A stretch of 18,539 nt of DNA from Spirochaetales bacterium. GTDB taxonomy: Bacteria > Spirochaetota > Spirochaetia > SZUA-6 > DRHE01. Under the pieces are notes generated by a model. The model was not told where the DNA came from, ran no database searches, and saw only the letters and a list, made by a program, of their open reading frames with translations. Positions 14,259 through 18,539 of this stretch are shown here, in pieces; positions within the stretch are counted from its first letter, which is position 1; the number at the start of each line of letters is the position of its first letter. Both the position numbers and the translations under genes were made by a program. The DNA is taken from assembly GCA_016935715.1 (NCBI GenBank), contig JAFGQJ010000389.1, positions 1-18,539 of the forward strand. Direction: 5' to 3'.

Positions 14259-14311
14259 TGCGGGCGGGTTGTCTGCCGGGAACGACTCGGCGAGCTTCAC
14301 CATCCCGTCGG

Positions 14312-14350
14312 CCCGGGATGGCCACCGCGTTTCCGCGGAAACGTCCCGGG
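14312..14350. promoter_or_regulatory. Nested palindrome, operator-like
   Basis: The core CGTTTCCGCGGAAACG (14328-14343) is a perfect 16-bp palindrome. It is directly followed by TCCCGGG (14344-14350), which pairs with CCCGGGA at 14312-14318. Such a dyad between divergent genes is what a dimeric repressor or activator site looks like; no regulator gene is in the window. Confidence 0.5.
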
Positions 14351-14477
14351 AAGGCTGGCCATATACAGCAGCTGCAGGAACGTCACCAATGTTGGCAGTT
14401 TCCGCGTTCCCACCCCCGCATCAGGGGATGTAGCGCAGATGCGGCGAAGCTGATAGGGTAGGGGCAGCGGAGTGCTG

Positions 14478-14509
14478 CGCACCTGATGCCGGCGCCGGCT
14501 GCAGGTGCG
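14478..14509. repeat. Long GC-rich stem-loop upstream of the dehydrogenase gene
   Basis: CGCACCTG (14478-14485) pairs with CAGGTGCG (14502-14509), and the 12-bp palindrome GCCGGCGCCGGC (14488-14499) fills the centre. No T-run follows on either strand. It ends 63 bases before the ATG at 14573. Confidence 0.6.
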
Positions 14510-14572
14510 TGGCGATTGCGGAAAGAGGCGTCAAATCGGCGACGTACAAGCAATCGAGGGGGAGTGGAAGAG

Positions 14573-15529
14573 ATGAAGATCGTGGTGCTGGATGGGAACC
14601 GGCTCAATCCGGGGGACAACCCCTGGGATGAGGTGGCCGCCTTCGGCGAGCTGGAGGTCTACGACTGGAGCGACCCCGATCAGGTCGCGGCCAGGGCCGG
14701 GGAGGCGGACATCCTGCTGACCAACAAGTCCCTGGTCCCGCGGGAGACGATCGAGCGGCTGGCGAAGCTCAGGTACATCAGCGTTCTGGCCACCGGCTAC
14801 AACATCGTGGATGTCCAGGCGGCGCGGGAACGGGATATCCCGGTTTCCAACGTGCCGGTGTACGGCACTGACTCGGTCGCCCAGTACGTTTTCGCGCTCC
14901 TGCTCGAGCTCTGCCATCACGTGGGGCGGCACGGGGAGACGGTGCGAAGCGGCGAGTGGCAGCGGAGCGGCACCTGGAGCCTCTTCAAGACTCCGCTCAT
15001 CGAGCTGGTCTCCAAGACCATGGCCGTCGTGGGCTTCGGCAGGATCGGAAGGCGGGTCGGCGAGCTGGCCCACGCCTTCGGGATGAACGTGCTGGCCGTG
15101 GACGTCCGGGCGGGTGACCCCCCCGACTACGCGCCGTTTGCCTTCGCATCTCTGGAGGAGGCGTTTCGGCGGGCGGACGTGGTGAGCCTGAACTGCGCGC
15201 TGACCTCCGAGAATGAAGGGATGGTCGACCGCAGGCTCCTGGCATCGATGAAAGCCAATGCCTTCCTCATCAACGCGGCCCGGGGTCCCCTGGTCCGCGA
15301 GGCGGATCTGGCCGACGCGCTCGACCGCGGCGTGATCGCGGGAGCGGCCCTGGACGTGGTCTCCACCGAGCCGATCCGTCCGGACAATCCGCTGCTTGCG
15401 GCTCGGAACTGCATCATCACCCCCCACATCGCCTGGGCGTCCCTCGAGGCCCGGCGGCGGCTGATGAAGACCACCGCCGAGAACATCGGCGCCTTTCTCC
15501 GCGGGCAGCCGCAGAACGTGGTGAACTAG
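14573..15529 (+). CDS. D-2-hydroxyacid dehydrogenase (glycerate dehydrogenase/hydroxypyruvate reductase type)
   Basis: The 318-residue cytoplasmic enzyme interconverts a 2-oxo acid and a D-2-hydroxy acid with NAD(H). The Rossmann motif is VGFGRIGRR (153-161), with Asp177 at the end of the second strand, favouring NAD over NADP. The catalytic triad is visible as Arg237 (NAARGPLV), Glu266 (STEP) and His285 (ITPHIAWAS). The C-terminal PHIAWASLEARRRLM is typical of the HprA/glycerate dehydrogenase branch, which would link it to hydroxypyruvate, glyoxylate or serine metabolism. The ATG at 14573 is chosen for its family-typical MKIVVLDG start and the purine-rich GGGGGAGTGGAAGAG before it; an open frame extends upstream to 14486 through the stem-loop. 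Exact substrate is not determined. Confidence 0.92.
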   Translation: MKIVVLDGNRLNPGDNPWDEVAAFGELEVYDWSDPDQVAARAGEADILLTNKSLVPRETIERLAKLRYISVLATGYNIVDVQAARERDIPVSNVPVYGTDSVAQYVFALLLELCHHVGRHGETVRSGEWQRSGTWSLFKTPLIELVSKTMAVVGFGRIGRRVGELAHAFGMNVLAVDVRAGDPPDYAPFAFASLEEAFRRADVVSLNCALTSENEGMVDRRLLASMKANAFLINAARGPLVREADLADALDRGVIAGAALDVVSTEPIRPDNPLLAARNCIITPHIAWASLEARRRLMKTTAENIGAFLRGQPQNVVN

Positions 15530-15624
15530 GCCGGTCGGAATCACGGGTGCAGGCACCGGCGCTCGAAGCCGGGATCGGCAACGCCCGGGGCCGGGACGCC
15601 TGAGCGGTGTCGAGATTCAGGCAC

Positions 15625-15660
15625 GAATACTATCCCGAATATTATCCGGAATATCGCCGA
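15625..15660. repeat. Three 12-bp tandem units upstream of the PreA-like gene
   Basis: GAATACTATCCC, GAATATTATCCG and GAATATCGCCGA follow one another without gaps. The first two differ at two positions, and the third keeps the GAATAT head. The middle of the array also contains ATATT-ATCCGG-AATAT, an inverted repeat. It ends just before the promoter candidate. Confidence 0.6.
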
Positions 15661-15666
15661 GATGCG

Positions 15667-15696
15667 GTGACAAAACAGCGCCGGATTCGGTAAGAT
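15667..15696 (+). promoter_or_regulatory. Candidate promoter for the PreA-like gene
   Basis: GTGACA (15667-15672) and TAAGAT (15691-15696) are separated by 18 bases. The match is five of six at -35 and four of six at -10. The tandem repeat lies directly upstream, where an activator would bind. Confidence 0.4.
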
Positions 15697-15723
15697 CGAT
15701 GTTATCTCGAATAGGAGGACGCA

Positions 15724-16971
15724 ATGAGTGATGCAATAGATATATCGGTGAAGATGGGCGAGATCACCTTCAAGAACCCGTTCATCGTCGGGGCGGGACC
15801 GACGGTCAAGTGTGTGGACCACCTGCGCCAGGCTGAAGACGGGGGCTGGGCCGGGGCGTCGCTGAAACTGGCCATCGAGCCTTTCCCCTACATCAACTGG
15901 CCGCCCCGCTACCGCTGGCTGAGGAAGAACAAGCTCCACATCTTTTCGGCCGAGTCCCGCCTGACTCCCGGAGAGGCGCTTCAGCTTCTGGAGGAGGGGC
16001 GGAAAGTCACGAAGGAGCTGGTGCTCATCCCCACGATCACCTATGACGGCGAAGACGAGGAGGGCTGGGCCACGATGGCCAGGCGCTTCGAGGAGGCCGG
16101 CGCACAGGCGATCGAGCTGAACATGTGCTGTCCCAACATGTCCTTCAACCTGACCACATCCGGAGAGCGGACGGAGAAGGCCACGGGAGCCAGCCTGGGC
16201 TCCGACCTGGTCGAGCTTCCCAGGGTCGTGGGGAGGATCGTCGAGGCGGTGAAGGTGCCGATCATCGTGAAGCTGACCCCCGAGGGCGGGAAGATCGCCC
16301 AGGCCGCCTACCAGTGCATCAAGGCCGGAGCGGCGGCGGTGGGAGGGGTTGCCAACCGCCTGGGAATACCGGATATCGACATCCGCGACCCGATGGGGAC
16401 GATCTACCGGCTGCAGGATCACATCACGCTGGGCTGCTTGTCCGGACCGTGGATCCGGCCCCTGGCGCTGCGGGATACCTACGAGATGCGCTTCTTCCTG
16501 AACAAGATGGGCATGGATCCGTTCGTGCTGGGATCCGGCGGAGTGTCGGATCTTTCCAGCGCGGTGCAGCAGATCATGGTGGGGGCCGACGCCGTCTGGA
16601 TCTGCACGGAGACCATGGTGCGCGGCTTCAACTGGCTGCCCAAGGTGATCGACGGGCTAAAAGCGTACATGAAGGAGATGGGCTACGGGAAGATTAGGGA
16701 CTTCAGGGATCTGCTGCACCGGAATCTCAAGTCCGCCAACGAGCTCACCGTCTACGACGGCTATGCCCAGGTGGACCTGGAGAAGTGCAACGCCTGCGAG
16801 CTGTGCTGGAACATCGGACATTGCCCGGCCATCACGCATCCCGACGGAACGACCACCATCGACCGGGACAGCTGCCTGGCCTGTTCGACCTGTGTCGACA
16901 TATGCCCGAGGGGCGCCCTGAGCATGGTCAAAGGCAAACCGATCCCCGCGGAGAGCACCGTATCGGGGTAG
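15724..16971 (+). CDS. PreA-like dihydropyrimidine/dihydroorotate dehydrogenase-family protein with two 4Fe-4S motifs
   Basis: The 415-residue protein has an FMN-type barrel like dihydroorotate dehydrogenase and the C-terminal part of dihydropyrimidine dehydrogenase. It shows NPFIVGAGPT, GAGASLK-like entry strands, ELNMCCPNM with Asn133 and Cys136 at the positions of the substrate Asn and catalytic Cys, VKLTPEGG, and VLGSGGVSD/VGADAVWICT for phosphate binding. A ferredoxin-like tail has C355-x2-C358-x2-C361-x5-C367P and C384-x2-C387-x2-C390-x3-C394P. The first cluster's last spacing (x5) differs from the usual x3. PreA reduces pyrimidines with NADH through a PreT partner, which is absent here. 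Another substrate or electron donor is possible. AGGAGG (15713-15718) is five bases before the ATG. Confidence 0.85.
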   Translation: MSDAIDISVKMGEITFKNPFIVGAGPTVKCVDHLRQAEDGGWAGASLKLAIEPFPYINWPPRYRWLRKNKLHIFSAESRLTPGEALQLLEEGRKVTKELVLIPTITYDGEDEEGWATMARRFEEAGAQAIELNMCCPNMSFNLTTSGERTEKATGASLGSDLVELPRVVGRIVEAVKVPIIVKLTPEGGKIAQAAYQCIKAGAAAVGGVANRLGIPDIDIRDPMGTIYRLQDHITLGCLSGPWIRPLALRDTYEMRFFLNKMGMDPFVLGSGGVSDLSSAVQQIMVGADAVWICTETMVRGFNWLPKVIDGLKAYMKEMGYGKIRDFRDLLHRNLKSANELTVYDGYAQVDLEKCNACELCWNIGHCPAITHPDGTTTIDRDSCLACSTCVDICPRGALSMVKGKPIPAESTVSG

Positions 16972-17011
16972 GATCGCAGCCCGAGCGATCAATCATCGAG
17001 AGGTCTACACC

Positions 17012-18532
17012 ATGAACGACAGGATCGGTTTCGACAGCGAGAAGTACCTGGAGGAGCAGACCAGGGAGATTCTCGCCCGGGTGGAAGGAATCAGGCACAA
17101 GCTTTACCTCGAGTTCGGCGGAAAGCTCGTCTACGATTTCCACGCTGCCCGGGTTCTGCCCGGTTTCGATCCGAACGTCAAGATGAGGCTGCTGCAGAAG
17201 CTGAAGGACAGGGCGGACGTGCTGCTGTGCATCTACGCTGGGGACATCGAGCGCAAGAAGATCAGGGCCGACTTCGGGATCACCTACGATTCCGACGCCC
17301 TCAAGCTGATGGACGACCTGGCAGAATGGGGCATCGAGGTGCGCGCGGTGGTCATTACGCGCTACGAGAGGCAGGAGGCCGCGAAGGTCTTCAAGAACCG
17401 GCTCGAGCGGCGGGGAGTCAGAGTCTATACCCACAGCTTCACCAAGGGTTACCCCACGGAAGTCGACGTGGTGGTGAGCCGGGAGGGATACGGGGCCAAC
17501 GAGTACGTCGAAACGGAGAACCCGATCGTCGTGGTCACAGGTCCCGGTCCCAACAGCGGCAAACTGGCCACCTGTCTTTCACAGCTGTACCACGACTTCA
17601 GCCGCGGCTTCGTCTCCGGGTATGCGAAGTTCGAAACCTTTCCCATCTGGAACCTGCCCCTCAAACACCCCGTCAATGTCGCCTACGAAGCGGCCACGGC
17701 CGACATAGGCGACTACAACCTCATCGACGGCTTTCACCTGGAGGCCTACAACCAGAGCGCGGTGAACTACAACCGGGACATCGACGTCTTCCCGATACTC
17801 TCCAGGATACTGGAGAAGATCACCGGAAAACCCTCCTTCTACAAATCCCCGACGGACATGGGCGTGAACCGGGTGGGTTTTGGCATCGTCGACGATCAGG
17901 TGGTGCGGGAGGCCGCGATCCAGGAGGTCATCCGCAGGTACTTCCGCTACTCCTGCGAGCATGCTATGGGTCTGGTGGACGGGGACACGGTACAGCGGAT
18001 CAAGCTCCTGATGGAGGATCTGAAGGTCAAACCCGAGGACAGGACCGTCGTGCCGCTGGCCAGGACAGCAGCCGAGGAGGGCCGGGAGAAGGGCAAGGGG
18101 AGTGAAGGGATCTTCTGCGGGGCCGCGATACAGCTGAAGGACGGATCGCGGGTCACGGGGACGAACTCACCCCTGATGCACGCCGCCTCCAGCCTGGTTC
18201 TCAACGCGGTCAAGCACCTCGCCAGTATTCCCGACTCGATCCACCTCCTGCCCCCCAACATCGTCGATTCGCTGGGTCATTTCAAGAAGGACGTCCTCGG
18301 GGGCAAGGTCGTCAGCCTGGACCTGGAGGAAACCCTGATCGCCCTGAGCATCAGCGCGACTGCGAATCCAGCCGCCCAGGCCGCGGTGGACAAGCTCAAG
18401 GAGCTTCAGGGATGCGAGGCTCACTTGACCCACATACCCACTCCGGGAGATGAAGCAGGGCTGAGGAAGCTGGGTGTGAATCTCACCAGCGACCCTGATT
18501 TCTCCAGCAAGAAGCTCTTCCCGGGCAGCTGA
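17012..18532 (+). CDS. DUF1846 (UPF0371) protein
   Basis: The 506-residue soluble protein matches DUF1846/UPF0371 over its full usual length of about 500. It opens with IGFDSEKYLEEQTREILARV and the LYLEFGGKLVYDFHAARVLPG block, followed by CIYAGDIERKKIRADFGITYD. A glycine-rich, P-loop-like VVVTGPGPNSGKLATCLSQL covers residues 174-191. Later come the FETFPIWNLPLKHPVNVAYE and FKSPTDMGVNRVGF-like regions. Structures of the family exist, but no function is established to my knowledge; nucleotide or phosphate binding at GPGPNSGK is inferred. GAGAGG (16998-17003) lies eight bases before the ATG. The gene follows the PreA-like gene by 40 bases and is probably co-transcribed with it. It ends in two consecutive in-frame stops (TGA TAG) at the window's right edge. 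Confidence 0.93.
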   Translation: MNDRIGFDSEKYLEEQTREILARVEGIRHKLYLEFGGKLVYDFHAARVLPGFDPNVKMRLLQKLKDRADVLLCIYAGDIERKKIRADFGITYDSDALKLMDDLAEWGIEVRAVVITRYERQEAAKVFKNRLERRGVRVYTHSFTKGYPTEVDVVVSREGYGANEYVETENPIVVVTGPGPNSGKLATCLSQLYHDFSRGFVSGYAKFETFPIWNLPLKHPVNVAYEAATADIGDYNLIDGFHLEAYNQSAVNYNRDIDVFPILSRILEKITGKPSFYKSPTDMGVNRVGFGIVDDQVVREAAIQEVIRRYFRYSCEHAMGLVDGDTVQRIKLLMEDLKVKPEDRTVVPLARTAAEEGREKGKGSEGIFCGAAIQLKDGSRVTGTNSPLMHAASSLVLNAVKHLASIPDSIHLLPPNIVDSLGHFKKDVLGGKVVSLDLEETLIALSISATANPAAQAAVDKLKELQGCEAHLTHIPTPGDEAGLRKLGVNLTSDPDFSSKKLFPGS

Positions 18533-18539
18533 TAGCAGC

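Larger units (their letters stand above)
14190..14572. other. 383-base divergent intergenic region rich in palindromes
   Basis: This region separates the Rieske gene from the dehydrogenase gene. It has no credible gene but several symmetric elements: a 16-bp perfect palindrome (14328-14343) bracketed by CCCGGGA/TCCCGGG, two TGGCCA hexamers (14319-14324 and 14356-14361), and a long stem-loop (14478-14509). A weak minus-strand promoter candidate lies at 14229-14258. No equally good plus-strand promoter was found. Confidence 0.7.

Noticed and set aside
16115..16210. Loss of the catalytic Cys in the PreA-like protein
   Set aside because: At first the LACGQD-like position (here GASLGSD) seemed to lack it. 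The catalytic Cys of this fold is the one three residues after the substrate Asn, and Cys136 is present there.

Overview
This is a high-GC bacterial window with ordinary protein-coding density. It holds sixteen genes, one of them cut by the left edge. No insertion sequence, phage gene, CRISPR array, rRNA or tRNA was recognised. The uncharacterised TIGR03546/TIGR03545 pair, the large HPr-domain protein, and the MttB-type and PreA-like enzymes fit a spirochaete or another largely fermentative, anaerobic Gram-negative lineage. This placement is inference; the window contains no decisive phylogenetic marker. An outer membrane is suggested by the AsmA-like anchored protein and a periplasmic SurA/PrsA-type foldase.

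Left part (1-7051): the truncated glucose-6-phosphate dehydrogenase gene zwf overlaps a DUF1893 (TM1506-like) gene by 17 bases. Converging on them from the minus strand is a 528-residue protein that carries an HPr-like phosphocarrier domain with the phosphorylatable His conserved. Divergent from it, behind a good sigma70 promoter, run a small membrane protein (TIGR03546), a large anchored coiled-coil/AsmA-like protein (TIGR03545) and a DUF1848 protein with a C-terminal CxxxCxxC motif.

Centre (7052-10375): rpsU (ribosomal protein S21) is on the minus strand behind a long leader that appears structured. After a 437-base intergenic region come a secreted parvulin-type PPIase, a SlyD-like FKBP PPIase and a DEAD-box RNA helicase, all on the plus strand. 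Together these are protein- and RNA-folding functions.

Right part (10409-14189, minus strand): a Rieske oxygenase-like gene comes first. Then, behind its own clear promoter, there is a compact three-gene operon: a hot-dog thioesterase, a pyrrolysine-free MttB-family methyltransferase and an unrecognised 218-residue protein. Divergent from these, after a 383-base region rich in palindromes, are a D-2-hydroxyacid (glycerate-type) dehydrogenase, a PreA-like flavin/iron-sulfur dehydrogenase and a DUF1846 (UPF0371) protein. The right part looks like small-molecule catabolism, but no substrate can be read from the sequence.

The best candidates for undescribed biology are the MttB/thioesterase/unknown-protein operon, the TIGR03546/TIGR03545 envelope pair divergent from a large HPr-domain protein, and the structured region upstream of rpsU.
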